Below are positions 44,840-53,454 of a DNA stretch of 64,000 nucleotides, in pieces (within the stretch, counting starts at the first letter, position 1; every line of letters begins with the position of its first letter). Origin of the DNA: Methanobacteriota archaeon (GTDB lineage Archaea > Halobacteriota > Methanomicrobia > Methanomicrobiales > Methanospirillaceae); contig JAKPPV010000010.1 in the NCBI GenBank assembly GCA_029547145.1, forward strand, positions 32,144-96,143, read 5' to 3'. The notes below the pieces were generated by a model. It made no database searches and was not told where the DNA came from. It saw nothing but the letters and a program-made list of their open reading frames with translations. A program made the position numbers and the translations under genes.

Positions 44840-45433
44840 ATGGAGTTGAAACCTGTGATCGTGGAGGCGGTCGCCAGGGTCTGCCGCCGGTGTGCCGGTA
44901 CCGAGCGGAAGGGAGAGCTCGGAGCCGTGCTGGCGGAGGAGGTCTCCCGCTACTCAATCCTCGACCTCCAGGTGATCGGTGGCAGGCTCAGGAACGAGGT
45001 CGACCGGCTCCCCTCACCGTACCGGGAGGCGATCAGGCCGTACTTCATGGACCAGCTCTTCGGCGCCCACCACGAGCTCCTCCTGATGCACCGTACCGGG
45101 GCCTTCGGACGCCTGAACGCCCGGATCACCGACCTCGACCGGTGCCGCGCCTACTGGGCGATGGTCCCGGCGGGGTGCTTTGAACCGGATCATCGCCACG
45201 AACGGCACGCCCACCTCTACGAGCCCCGTCACCGGCTCTTCTACTACCTCCTCGCCGGGTTCTCGATGTTCGTCCTCGACCGGCCCGGGCACCCGGTGGG
45301 AACACCGTTTCCTGGCGGGTTCAGGGTGGAGGCCCGGCGGAACCGTTACCTCTGCCCGGTCCGTGATCGCGAGGGAGACCTCCCGTATTCCATCTGCAAC
45401 TACTGTCCCGCGGAACCGTCCGGCGTCGGGTGA
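44840..45433 (+). CDS. DUF2115 (UPF0305)-like protein
   Basis: A 197-residue methanogen protein resembling the DUF2115/UPF0305 family, function unknown. The N-terminal two thirds is helical. The C-terminal part is rich in His and Cys: PDHRHERHAHLYEPRHRLFYYLLAGFSMFVL condensed to HRHERHAH, then YLCPVRDREGDLPYSICNYCPAEP with CNYC. Together with CRRC near residue 18 these could bind a metal. ATG 44840 is chosen since GGAGGGGG precedes it; the upstream ATG-like start at 44813 lacks one. Confidence 0.75.
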   Translation: MELKPVIVEAVARVCRRCAGTERKGELGAVLAEEVSRYSILDLQVIGGRLRNEVDRLPSPYREAIRPYFMDQLFGAHHELLLMHRTGAFGRLNARITDLDRCRAYWAMVPAGCFEPDHRHERHAHLYEPRHRLFYYLLAGFSMFVLDRPGHPVGTPFPGGFRVEARRNRYLCPVRDREGDLPYSICNYCPAEPSGVG

Positions 45434-45468
45434 CGACCGGACAGGGACGGTTCAAAACAATCGGAATA

Positions 45469-45485
45469 AAGCAAATGCTTATCTG
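45469..45485 (+). promoter_or_regulatory. TATA box with overlapping inverted repeat before the DUF2193 gene
   Basis: AAGCA-AA-TGCTT (45469-45480) is a perfect inverted repeat that runs into GCTTATCT (45478-45485), a plausible TATA box. The start would be near 45507, giving a 33-base leader with GGAAGGGA before the ATG at 45540. Confidence 0.45.
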
Positions 45486-45539
45486 TCTTTGCGATGAGTC
45501 CCGTCCGTGAGCAGTATTTCTGCTCCAGGAAGGGATCGA

Positions 45540-47042
45540 ATGACACACGAAGTCTGTGCGAAGATGATCGACGAGGCGCTCGCCGCCCAGCACGCCGATG
45601 TCGAGACCGTGAAGAAGAAGCGGGGGAGCGAGTTTACCCTCGCGGATGCCGGCGCCTATCTCGAGGCCGCGAAGGGGATGCACCCGATCGGCGAACAGTC
45701 TGAGGCGGTCTTCCGTCTCCACCTGGACTCCGTGGCGACCCACTTCAGGGTCCTTTCGGGCCTGACGGACAGGGTCCGGCCCGAGGACGACCCGTTCGTG
45801 GAGCACTACCAGACGCCGGTCGTACTGGCACTGCTCGTCGAGCAGGACGAGGCGTTTCAACGGAGCCTCGACCTCTTCATCGAGCAGATCGCGAAGTCCG
45901 AGGCCCTGATCGGCCGGGAGTCGATCCGACGGTACGGCGGGCTCTACGGCCCCACCTGCGTGGTCGACTTCGCGCTCATCCCCGGCTCGACATCGAACGT
46001 GGTGAACCGGATCCTGCAGAAGACCCCCATACCGGTCGACCACAAGCAGGCGATTCTGGCTGCCAAGTCCTGGGGAATGAACACCTCGTACGGGATCGGA
46101 GAGACGTTCGCCAACGGGCTCGAGGCCGGCAGCACCCCGGCGGAGGCGAGCGCGGCCGAAGTGGCGCAGCTCCAGGAGATCTACCGCGATCCGGTCGGTG
46201 CGCAGGCCGCACTGATGGACAGGGCCGGCCAGTCCTCGTTCGACCACCGGGCGTACATGGCAGAGTACCGCCGGGGGATCGAGGGCGCCGTCAAGGCAGC
46301 GCTCGATGAGGGGGTCCACTACGCGAACATCGTCACCGTGCCCGCCTACTGTGTCGGGGACATCGCCCACCACATCTCGCAGTCCACCTACAACATGTGC
46401 AAGGACGACGTGGTGATGGCCGCGATCGAGGCGGCGACCGAGGTGATGGAGAGGACGTTGAAGGAGTCGCTGCCCCGGTTCACCGACGTCTACCAGCCTC
46501 TCGCGGTCGCAACCGGTGCGACGGCGGCAGCGGCCGAGTACATCCTCGAGCTCGACGGGTTCAACGCCCCGATGGTCGTGGACCTGCTCACCCGGCGGTA
46601 CCATAACTTCGTCCAGCTCAGGCCGAACCGTGGTGCGGCGGCCGAACTGCACAACTGCGACTTCATGGACATGATCTACCGGGGCTGGAAGCTGATCGAC
46701 AAGGCCCGCAGGGCGCGGAACGGCGCCGAAGGGGCCCTCATGCCCCGTGTCGGCGGGTTCCCCGTCGACCTCGGGCCGATCCACGAGAACGAGGTGCTGA
46801 TGAACCCCCAGCGGTATGCCTACCCGGCCTGCGCGATCACGGTCCGGTTCTCGGCGATGATGCGCCTTTCCGACTACCCGTGCCTCCTCACCTCGGAGCC
46901 GGTGACGGCGACGATGATGACCAACATCATCGCGCTCAGGCCGAAGGAGCCGGCGGCACCCGTCCGGGCCTGCAAGGACTGCGCCGCCGCCTCGCTGGTG
47001 GAGCTCCACCACCAGTACTGCCAGTGGCACGAGGCGGTCTAG
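45540..47042 (+). CDS. DUF2193-like methanogen protein, probable enzyme
   Basis: A 500-residue soluble protein that I match from memory to DUF2193, a methanogen family without known function. The C-terminus carries a Cys/His cluster: C478, C481, H490, H491, C494 and H497 (CKDC, HHQYC, QWH). Other notable parts are FALIPGSTSNVVNRIL, SWGMNTSYGIGETFANGLEAG, NIVTVPAYCVGDIAHHISQS and LHNCDFMDMIYRGWK. A metal or Fe-S dependent enzyme is likely by inference. The ATG has GGAAGGGA upstream. It is followed at three bases by a DUF2180 gene. Confidence 0.75.
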   Translation: MTHEVCAKMIDEALAAQHADVETVKKKRGSEFTLADAGAYLEAAKGMHPIGEQSEAVFRLHLDSVATHFRVLSGLTDRVRPEDDPFVEHYQTPVVLALLVEQDEAFQRSLDLFIEQIAKSEALIGRESIRRYGGLYGPTCVVDFALIPGSTSNVVNRILQKTPIPVDHKQAILAAKSWGMNTSYGIGETFANGLEAGSTPAEASAAEVAQLQEIYRDPVGAQAALMDRAGQSSFDHRAYMAEYRRGIEGAVKAALDEGVHYANIVTVPAYCVGDIAHHISQSTYNMCKDDVVMAAIEAATEVMERTLKESLPRFTDVYQPLAVATGATAAAAEYILELDGFNAPMVVDLLTRRYHNFVQLRPNRGAAAELHNCDFMDMIYRGWKLIDKARRARNGAEGALMPRVGGFPVDLGPIHENEVLMNPQRYAYPACAITVRFSAMMRLSDYPCLLTSEPVTATMMTNIIALRPKEPAAPVRACKDCAAASLVELHHQYCQWHEAV

Positions 47043-47044
47043 GC

Positions 47045-47254
47045 ATGAAGTGCTATGTCTGTGCACGGGAGGGGCGTGACACCGACGCGGTTGCCGCCTG
47101 CATCGCCTGCGGCATGGGGGTCTGCATGACCCATGTCCGGCGCGAGGAGGTCGAACTGGTCGAGGGCGGATACCCGTTCCCCGCGCGGAGGTTGAAGAAG
47201 GCCCTGCCGCGGATGCTCTGCCCGGAGTGTTTCGAGGCCTACAGGAGCGGATGA
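47045..47254 (+). CDS. DUF2180 small zinc-finger-like protein
   Basis: A 69-residue protein with Cys pairs CYVC (3-6), CIACGMGVCMTH (about 19-30) and CPEC (about 59-62). The pattern resembles a B-box/ribbon zinc fold with two metal sites. The family (DUF2180) is found next to redox and transport genes in methanogens; its role is not known. It lies between the DUF2193 gene and aquaporin with almost no spacing, so all three form one operon. Confidence 0.85.
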   Translation: MKCYVCAREGRDTDAVAACIACGMGVCMTHVRREEVELVEGGYPFPARRLKKALPRMLCPECFEAYRSG

Positions 47255-48001
47255 ATGGGGATCCCATCGATCGGGCGTCGTGCCGTGGCCGAAGGAGTCG
47301 GCACCCTCCTTCTCGTCTACTTCGGCGCGGGGGCGGCGGCGATCACGCTGATGCTCGCCCGGGGGACGACACCGGCAACCCCGTTCTCGATCGGGATCGG
47401 TGCGCTCGGCGGCCTGGGTGACTGGTTTGCCATCGGGATGGCGTTCGCGATCGTCATCGCGGGCTCGATCTACGCCCTCGGGCGGTGCTCGGGGGCACAC
47501 CTGAACCCCGCGGTCACGATTGCGCTCGTCGCCACCCGGCGCTTCCCCTGGTCGGACGCGTCCGTCTACATCGTCGCGCAGTGTGTCGGAGCAAGCCTCG
47601 GGTCGATCCTCTTCGCCCTCTCCGCCGGTCCCGATGCGGTCCTCGTGGGAGGGCTGGGGGCCACCGCCCCCTTCCCGGGGATCGGGATGGGCCAGGCAAT
47701 CCTCGCCGAGGCGATCGGCACCTTCGTGTTGATGCTCGTCATCATGGGCGCCGCGGTCGACAGCCGGGCGCCACCGGGCTTCGCCGGGCTGGTCATCGGT
47801 CTCACCGTCGGAGGGGTGATCACCACCACCGGCAACATCGCCGGGGCCTCACTCAACCCGGCCCGCACGTTCGGGCCGTACCTGGCCGACTCGATCTTCG
47901 GAGGACCGAACCTCTGGGCGCATCTACCCATCTACATCGTCGGCCCCATCCTGGGGGCACTGGCGGCCGCCTTTCTCTACGACTGGCTCTCGGGCGACTG
48001 A
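47255..48001 (+). CDS. aqpM: Aquaporin (MIP family channel)
   Basis: A 248-residue membrane channel with six hydrophobic helices and two half-helices. The two pore motifs are present: SGAHLNPAVTIAL (about residue 83) and GASLNPARTFGPYL (about residue 200). It resembles archaeal AqpM, which passes water and small neutral solutes (glycerol, H2S or similar). It is the last gene of the DUF2193-DUF2180-aquaporin unit, starting directly after the DUF2180 stop, and is followed by a strong terminator. Confidence 0.92.
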   Translation: MGIPSIGRRAVAEGVGTLLLVYFGAGAAAITLMLARGTTPATPFSIGIGALGGLGDWFAIGMAFAIVIAGSIYALGRCSGAHLNPAVTIALVATRRFPWSDASVYIVAQCVGASLGSILFALSAGPDAVLVGGLGATAPFPGIGMGQAILAEAIGTFVLMLVIMGAAVDSRAPPGFAGLVIGLTVGGVITTTGNIAGASLNPARTFGPYLADSIFGGPNLWAHLPIYIVGPILGALAAAFLYDWLSGD

Positions 48002-48013
48002 CCCCCGGAGGCA

Positions 48014-48037
48014 GGGTGCCGACCGCACCCTTTTTTT
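48014..48037 (+). terminator. Perfect hairpin and T7 after aquaporin
   Basis: GGGTGC (48014-48019), loop CGACC, GCACCC (48025-48030), then seven T. This is a bacterial-style intrinsic terminator, 12 bases after the aquaporin stop. Confidence 0.8.
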
Positions 48038-48065
48038 CGGACGGGGACGAGATCAGGACAGGCCC

Positions 48066-49178
48066 ATGATCCACGCCCTCTACGTCGATGACGACCCCGT
48101 TCTCCTCGATATCTGCCGGCGTTTCCTCGAACGAACCGGTGAGTTCACGGTCGAGACGGCCGGTTCCGGGAAGGAGGCACTCGCACGACTCGAAGGAGGA
48201 GGCGTCGACGTGGTGGTATCCGACTACCAGATGCCCGGGATGAACGGGATCGAGCTCCTCTCGGCGATCCGCCGGAACTCGGCGATTCCCTTCATCCTCT
48301 TCACGGGAAGGGGACGGGAGGAGGTGGTGATCGAGGCCCTGAACCGGGGGGTCGACTTCTATCTCCAGAAGGGGGGAGACCCCCGTGTGCAGTTCGCCGA
48401 GCTGGCATCCAAGTGCCGGCAGGCAGTCGCCCACAGGTCGGCGGAGAGGGCGGTCCGGGAGCACGAGGTGCTGATGCGGTCACTCCTGGATGCCTTCCCG
48501 GGGGTTGCCCTCCTGATCGAACCGGACGGGCGGCTCCTCGCGGCGAACCGGGCCGCCTTCGTTGCCTGGGATGCCGTCGACGAGGAGTGCACCGGCAGGT
48601 CCATCTTCGAGCTGATGGGAGAAGCGGTCGAACCCGGGCGGCGAAGGGCGGTCGCCGAGACCGTTCGATCCGGTCGACCGGTCCGCCACCGCGATCTGCG
48701 GAACGGGCGCACCCAGGACGCACTGATCACGCCGATCGCCGGACCGGGGGGGACGGTGGAGCGGGTGGCGGTCTTCTCCCTTGATATCACCGGGCAGGAG
48801 ACGGGCGAGAGGGCGCTCCGGGCCGCCGAAGCACGGGCGAGTGCCCTCCTCGGGTTCGTCCCGCACCCCATGATACTGGCCGACCCGGACGGTACGATCC
48901 TGGACCTGAACGGGAAGGCTGCCTCCCTTCTGGGAGGGGCACCCGACGACCTGCGGGGCCGGTGCCTCCTCGGGCTGGAGCCGCCCGGGCTGTGGGCCGG
49001 CCTGGTGGAAGCGCTGAAGAGAGTGGGAAAGAGCCGCATGCCGACCCGCTTATTGCAGTGCATCGGGCCGGAGACCCTGAACTGCACCCTCGAGCCCGTC
49101 CGGATGGAGGACGACGTCGTCCAGGAGGTGGCGCTCCGCCTCGCCCCGATCGACGTCGGCATGGAGGAGTCGGTCTAG
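48066..49178 (+). CDS. Response regulator with two PAS domains
   Basis: A 370-residue cytoplasmic signalling protein. The receiver domain (about 1-120) has the acidic pocket VDDDP, the phosphoacceptor D53 in VVSDYQMPG and K102 in FYLQKGGD. Two PAS-like domains follow (about 138-250, [25 protein letters not shown]; about 265-370, [24 protein letters not shown]). There is no DNA-binding, kinase or cyclase output, as is common in Methanomicrobiales, so it probably passes signals by protein contacts. It shares a CTAG stop with the convergent acyltransferase gene. Confidence 0.88.
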   Translation: MIHALYVDDDPVLLDICRRFLERTGEFTVETAGSGKEALARLEGGGVDVVVSDYQMPGMNGIELLSAIRRNSAIPFILFTGRGREEVVIEALNRGVDFYLQKGGDPRVQFAELASKCRQAVAHRSAERAVREHEVLMRSLLDAFPGVALLIEPDGRLLAANRAAFVAWDAVDEECTGRSIFELMGEAVEPGRRRAVAETVRSGRPVRHRDLRNGRTQDALITPIAGPGGTVERVAVFSLDITGQETGERALRAAEARASALLGFVPHPMILADPDGTILDLNGKAASLLGGAPDDLRGRCLLGLEPPGLWAGLVEALKRVGKSRMPTRLLQCIGPETLNCTLEPVRMEDDVVQEVALRLAPIDVGMEESV

Positions 49179-49927
49179 TCCTGGAAGGCGCCATCGGCGA
49201 GCCAGATGTGCCGCAACTCCAGCCCCTTCCGTCCGTCGCTCCTCCGCTCGCGGACCACTCGCGCCGGCATCCCGGAGACGACCATCCCCGCCGGGACGTC
49301 ACGGGTGACCACCGCCCCCGCCGCCACCAGTGCCCCCTCGCCGATCTCCACGCCGGGGAGCACCGTGGCACCTGCCCCGATCTTGACGTCGTCGCCGATC
49401 GTAACGGGCGCGTAGGAACGCTCAGCGTGGTCCGCCTCACCGTGGGCATGGGTGAAGATCCGGACGTGCTCGGCAAGCCCGACCCGGTCGCCGATCGAGA
49501 CACCCCCCTTCGCATCGATGAATGCGCCCATGTTGATGAAGAGCGCATCGCCGGCCTCGATCCTCCTCCCGAAGTTGAAACGGACGTGTTCGCAGGCGAT
49601 GAAACCGCGTCCGCACCTCCCGAAGAGCCGCTCGGCGATCATCCGGCGGAAGGGGAAGGCGATGTTCACGAAGGGGGAGAGCGGCGAGCGGTCGAGGGCC
49701 TCCCAGAGGAGAGAGAGGTGCCGCTCGCACGTAGAGAGGGGGCCGGCACCGGGAGGGACGGGCAGGTACTCGGCGTATAACCGACCCTCGTCGAGCAGGC
49801 GGGGGTCCACCGGCAGGCCGAGCAGGTCGAGGAGCCGCACGGTGGCGGCGATATCGGGGCCCCGCGAGAGTTCGTTCTCCATCTCGGCGACGAGATGCGG
49901 TACGTACCTCCCTTCCATCCGTTCCAT
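49175..49927 (-). CDS. Left-handed beta-helix acyltransferase (MAA/LacA type)
   Basis: A 250-residue transferase with a hexapeptide-repeat C-terminal half. [44 protein letters not shown] and [50 protein letters not shown] in condensed form match maltose/galactoside O-acetyltransferases; key pieces are [18 protein letters not shown] and [11 protein letters not shown]. The N-terminal half is a helical extension not seen in the shortest relatives. It would transfer an acetyl group to a sugar or similar acceptor. ATG 49927 fits a TTTTAA element about 28 bases upstream (leaderless); ATG 49948 is an alternative. Confidence 0.85.
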   Translation of the reverse strand: MERMEGRYVPHLVAEMENELSRGPDIAATVRLLDLLGLPVDPRLLDEGRLYAEYLPVPPGAGPLSTCERHLSLLWEALDRSPLSPFVNIAFPFRRMIAERLFGRCGRGFIACEHVRFNFGRRIEAGDALFINMGAFIDAKGGVSIGDRVGLAEHVRIFTHAHGEADHAERSYAPVTIGDDVKIGAGATVLPGVEIGEGALVAAGAVVTRDVPAGMVVSGMPARVVRERRSDGRKGLELRHIWLADGAFQD

Positions 49928-49969
49928 GTGAGGTGGTCGGCCCCGCATGAGTTAAAACAACCCCCCGGA

Positions 49970-51379
49970 TCACCCGCGCGCGGTCGCGTTCACGACGGGG
50001 AGGTAGGTGCCGGCACCGATCCAGTATGTCCCGTCCACGTCCCTCACGTAGCTCATCTTCGGTTCGACGGCCATGCCGTGCGCCGGGTTCGGGTAGTCGT
50101 AGTAGACAAAACCACCGCCGCGCCGCGCCAGGTCGATCTCGACCCGGGTGTAGTACTGGCCGGTCGAGTCGACGGAGTCGATGAAGCTCGTCCCGACCTT
50201 CTCGGGCTGGAACGGCAGGGCGAGCGCAACTCCGTTATAGTCGAGGGCGTAGACATACACCTCGCCCGAGGCGAACGGGCCGGCCCGGTCGTTGAAGTCC
50301 GCGAGGGCACGTTCCTTCCCGACGGTGCGGGCATGGGCCGCCGCCTGCTCGACGAAGGTCGCCAGCCCCTCCCGGGTCGAGAGATTGGTGGCATTCGCCG
50401 CCAGGCGGGCCGTGTAATATCCCGAGCCGAGGAACCAGTCGCCCATGCCGACCACGTAACAGCGCTTCGGTTCGACGGCATAGAAATCGGCGGGGTTCGG
50501 GTAGTACAGCTCGTAGAACCCCGAACCGTTCCTTGCTGCCGCGATCGCGGCCTGGATGTACTTCGTCCCCTGGATGTCCGCCGCGTCCGACCGGTTCTCC
50601 CCGATCAGTTCGGGCTGGAAGGGGAGGGCGAGCACGGTCCCGTTCATATCGTAGGCGAAGACGTAGAGGTCGTCCTGCACGAACGAGCCGTTCGGGTCGT
50701 TGAAGGCCGCGATGGCCCGGTCCCGGCCGTTCGCCCGCGCGAACGCGGCGGCCTTCTCGACGTACGCCACCAGGCCCGGGCTGCTCCTCGTCGAGACGTT
50801 CGCCGTACCCTCCCCACCGGGGGTATAGACGCCGGCGCCGACGAACCAGTCACCGAGCCCGATCACGTAACTCGTCTTCTCCTCGACCGCGTAGCCCCGG
50901 GCGGGGTTCGGGTAGTGGTATCGGAAGAATCCCGAGCCGTTCCGGGCTGCCGCGATCGCGTCCTGTACGAAGTGGACCCCGTTCGCATCGACGATCCCGT
51001 AGCGGTTCGTCCCGACGGACTCGGGCTGGAAGGGGAGGGCGAGCGCGGTCCCGTTCATATCGTAGGCGAAGATGTAGAGCTCTTTGCGGGTCCACGAACC
51101 GTTCGGGTCGTTGAAGGAGGCGATCGACGACGCCCGGCCGTTCGTCCGGGCATGGGCCGCCGCCTCCTCGACGAAGGCGACGAGCTCCCCGAGCTGCGGC
51201 GACAGGCTGGTCGTGCCCGTGACAGGGGATGCCGTCGTCGGTCCGGTGGTGCCGGCCGGTCCGGGCCCCGTCTGGGCCATGCAACCGGCCAGGAGGACCG
51301 ATCCGGCCAGGATCAGTGCGATCATCCCTGGAAAGGACCACGTCATGGGGAGGGTATGGGCCCGGGGAGGAGTTAACAT
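49970..51379 (-). CDS. Lipoprotein with three tandem Cache domains
   Basis: A 469-residue exported protein. A hydrophobic signal ends in the lipobox LLAGC, followed by a Thr/Pro linker. Then come three repeats of about 130 residues, each with the pattern VEEAAAHARTNGR...FNDPNGSW...YIFAYDMNGTALALPFQPE...YPNPARGYAVEEKTSYV...WFVGAGVY (key pieces only), typical of sCache_2-type ligand-binding domains. No membrane helix or kinase follows, so it may sense small molecules outside the cell and signal through partners. ATG 51379 is preferred because it adds an Arg to the n-region and fits the shared promoter; ATG 51346 is possible. Confidence 0.85.
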   Translation of the reverse strand: MLTPPRAHTLPMTWSFPGMIALILAGSVLLAGCMAQTGPGPAGTTGPTTASPVTGTTSLSPQLGELVAFVEEAAAHARTNGRASSIASFNDPNGSWTRKELYIFAYDMNGTALALPFQPESVGTNRYGIVDANGVHFVQDAIAAARNGSGFFRYHYPNPARGYAVEEKTSYVIGLGDWFVGAGVYTPGGEGTANVSTRSSPGLVAYVEKAAAFARANGRDRAIAAFNDPNGSFVQDDLYVFAYDMNGTVLALPFQPELIGENRSDAADIQGTKYIQAAIAAARNGSGFYELYYPNPADFYAVEPKRCYVVGMGDWFLGSGYYTARLAANATNLSTREGLATFVEQAAAHARTVGKERALADFNDRAGPFASGEVYVYALDYNGVALALPFQPEKVGTSFIDSVDSTGQYYTRVEIDLARRGGGFVYYDYPNPAHGMAVEPKMSYVRDVDGTYWIGAGTYLPVVNATARG

Positions 51380-51415
51380 GATTGAATCGTCCCCGGGTGA
51401 CCGACGGGTACCGGT

Positions 51416-51422
51416 ACTATAT
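51416..51422. promoter_or_regulatory. Shared TATA box between two divergent exported-protein genes
   Basis: ACTATAT on the plus strand reads ATATAGT on the minus strand, and it is the only AT-rich element between the genes. Plus-strand start would be near 51445 (15-base leader with GGAGAG) and minus-strand start near 51393. Confidence 0.5.
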
Positions 51423-51459
51423 CCCCGCAGACAGACCAGGATTCCTGCGGAGAGTGCTG

Positions 51460-53385
51460 ATGGTACCCTGTCGTGCCCTGATCGCAGTCCTCGTGTTGCT
51501 CGGGTCCGTCCCGGTGGCAGGCGCCACGGGCGTCCCATCCCTGTCGATCAGCGTACCGTCCCCGAACGAGACGCTGATGGCCGAGATGCGAGACTTCTAC
51601 GTGATGGGGCCGATCCCGGCAGGGATCACCACCCCCGGCGATCTCCGGATCGAGGTCTTCCGGGGGTCCGATGTCGCCGGCACCCCGGTCCGGGTGATCG
51701 AGAGCCATGTCGACCCTCTCACCGGAACGACCCCGCTCTCGGCGATCGAGGCCGACTACCGGAACGGCTCGTCGCGGGGCACGGTGATGGTACCGGACCT
51801 CGTGCGCGAGCCCGGGGGACTTTTCGAGACCTGGAACAAGGTGGTCGTGACGCCGGAGTACTATGCCGGCCTCATCCTCGGGGGTGCCACGCGGACCTTC
51901 GATACGAACTACACGGACCGGGATGGGTGGACCCTGCAGGACCTGGTCGCGGGGGAGTACACGGTCCGCGTCCAGGGCCTCTCGGGGGAGCTCAGGGGAC
52001 TATCTGCAGAACGCCGGATCACGCTCGGGAGGACGCACGCAGCCCTCGGACGGTTCTCGCCACCCGCGCAGAGAGACCGTCTGATCGCGTTCGCGCAGGA
52101 GCACGGCTACCGGACGTACCTCGACTCCTTTCCCGGGTACTTTTCCTGGAACGGTTCGGGGTACGTGATCCCGGGCCGCTGGGTGCCGAACAACGCGATC
52201 GAGGTCGCAAACGACTGCCCCGGGACGGAGGTCGACACGGTCGGAACAGCCGAGAATGACCTCTTTCTCTACGATATCCGCAACAACTCGGTCACCTGCA
52301 CGGTCGAACTCGCGACGATCATCCGGACGGGGCTGGCAGACTCTCCCCGGACCGTCTACCACTACTACGCGGCTGGTGAGCCGGTCTGGTCCCACGTCGC
52401 ACGGGAGAACGGGACCCGGGTGTCATTCGTATCGCCCCTGCTGGACCTGCCCCCCGGCGACCGGCTCGCCCTCACCCGGGCGGAGCTCCGGCCGGCGGGA
52501 GCCACCGATCCGGTCGTCGACCTGGCCGATCCAACCCCGAAACGGCTCGATCTCCGTTTCGATGACGGGATCGCCGTCGGGAACGGCGAGACCTGTCTTC
52601 TCTACGGTGTGGTCGCACCGATCCCGGCACCCGTCGTGCCGGGACCGTCCCGGAAGGACGGGGTGCCGGTTCACCGGATCGCGACCATCGCGTGGACTCT
52701 TCTGGACGGGCAAAACGCCGTGATCGCCGGCTCGACCATTCCGGTCGAACTCGGACGACGGATCAACCCGCAAAAACCTTCGGAGATCGTCTGCTCCTCG
52801 TACGAGTTCGGAGGGGCCGTCGGGGCCGGCGTCCCTCCCGGGCGCTATACCCTCCGGCTCGAGGGAAGGGACGACACGGGCGCGAGGGTGAACGGCACGG
52901 TCGAGGAGATACCGTTCTTCGTCGGCGCCGCTCCGACCGTCTCCCCCACCCGGAGGCCGTACCTCCCCCACCCGGTTCCGGGACGGATCGAGGCCGAAGA
53001 CTACGATACGGGCGGTTACCACGACACCACCCCCGGCAACGCGGGCCGCGCCTACCGTCAGGACGATGTCGACATCGAGCGCGGGGGTACCGGCTTCAAT
53101 GTCGGGTGGGTCAAATCGTCGGAGTGGCTCGAGTATACCCTGACGGTCGGGAATGCCGGGATCAACCGGACCTCGTTCCGCGTTGCCTCCCCCTGGTCCG
53201 GCCGGCAGCTCCGGGTCTGGATCGATGGCCTGCAGAGAGCGGTCGTCAGGGTTCCGAGGACGGGCGGTTTCTCCCGGTGGCAGACCGTGACGGTACCGGT
53301 CCGTCTTGCCAGGGGGACGCACCGGCTCCGTCTCCAGTTCGTCGGCGATGCCCAGAACCTCGACTGGCTCGATTTCGCACCGTGA
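51460..53385 (+). CDS. Secreted protein with C-terminal CBM6-like domain
   Basis: A 641-residue exported protein. The signal peptide is MVPCRALIAVLVLLGSVPVAG with a likely AGA cleavage site. About 470 residues of beta-rich sequence follow, with no family I recognise (possible immunoglobulin-like modules, for example ISVPSPNETLMAEMRDFYVMG). The C-terminal 135 residues (RIEAEDYDTGGYHDTTPGNAGRAYR to LQFVGDAQNLDWLDF in condensed form) match carbohydrate-binding module family 6. It may bind cell-surface or external glycans. No glycoside hydrolase catalytic domain is evident. ATG 51460 is preferred because GGAGAG and the TATA box fit. Confidence 0.8.
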   Translation: MVPCRALIAVLVLLGSVPVAGATGVPSLSISVPSPNETLMAEMRDFYVMGPIPAGITTPGDLRIEVFRGSDVAGTPVRVIESHVDPLTGTTPLSAIEADYRNGSSRGTVMVPDLVREPGGLFETWNKVVVTPEYYAGLILGGATRTFDTNYTDRDGWTLQDLVAGEYTVRVQGLSGELRGLSAERRITLGRTHAALGRFSPPAQRDRLIAFAQEHGYRTYLDSFPGYFSWNGSGYVIPGRWVPNNAIEVANDCPGTEVDTVGTAENDLFLYDIRNNSVTCTVELATIIRTGLADSPRTVYHYYAAGEPVWSHVARENGTRVSFVSPLLDLPPGDRLALTRAELRPAGATDPVVDLADPTPKRLDLRFDDGIAVGNGETCLLYGVVAPIPAPVVPGPSRKDGVPVHRIATIAWTLLDGQNAVIAGSTIPVELGRRINPQKPSEIVCSSYEFGGAVGAGVPPGRYTLRLEGRDDTGARVNGTVEEIPFFVGAAPTVSPTRRPYLPHPVPGRIEAEDYDTGGYHDTTPGNAGRAYRQDDVDIERGGTGFNVGWVKSSEWLEYTLTVGNAGINRTSFRVASPWSGRQLRVWIDGLQRAVVRVPRTGGFSRWQTVTVPVRLARGTHRLRLQFVGDAQNLDWLDFAP

Positions 53386-53415
53386 GCGGGCCGATCAGCG
53401 GAACAGGGAGTCAGG

Positions 53416-53427
53416 CATATATGCATA
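53416..53427 (+). promoter_or_regulatory. TATA box for the double solute-binding lipoprotein
   Basis: CATATATGCATA lies about 35 bases before the ATG at 53455. The start would be around 53446, after the upstream ATG at 53443, which rules that ATG out. Confidence 0.5.
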
Positions 53428-53454
53428 CAGGACGACCCGCCAATGGAGAGAGCA

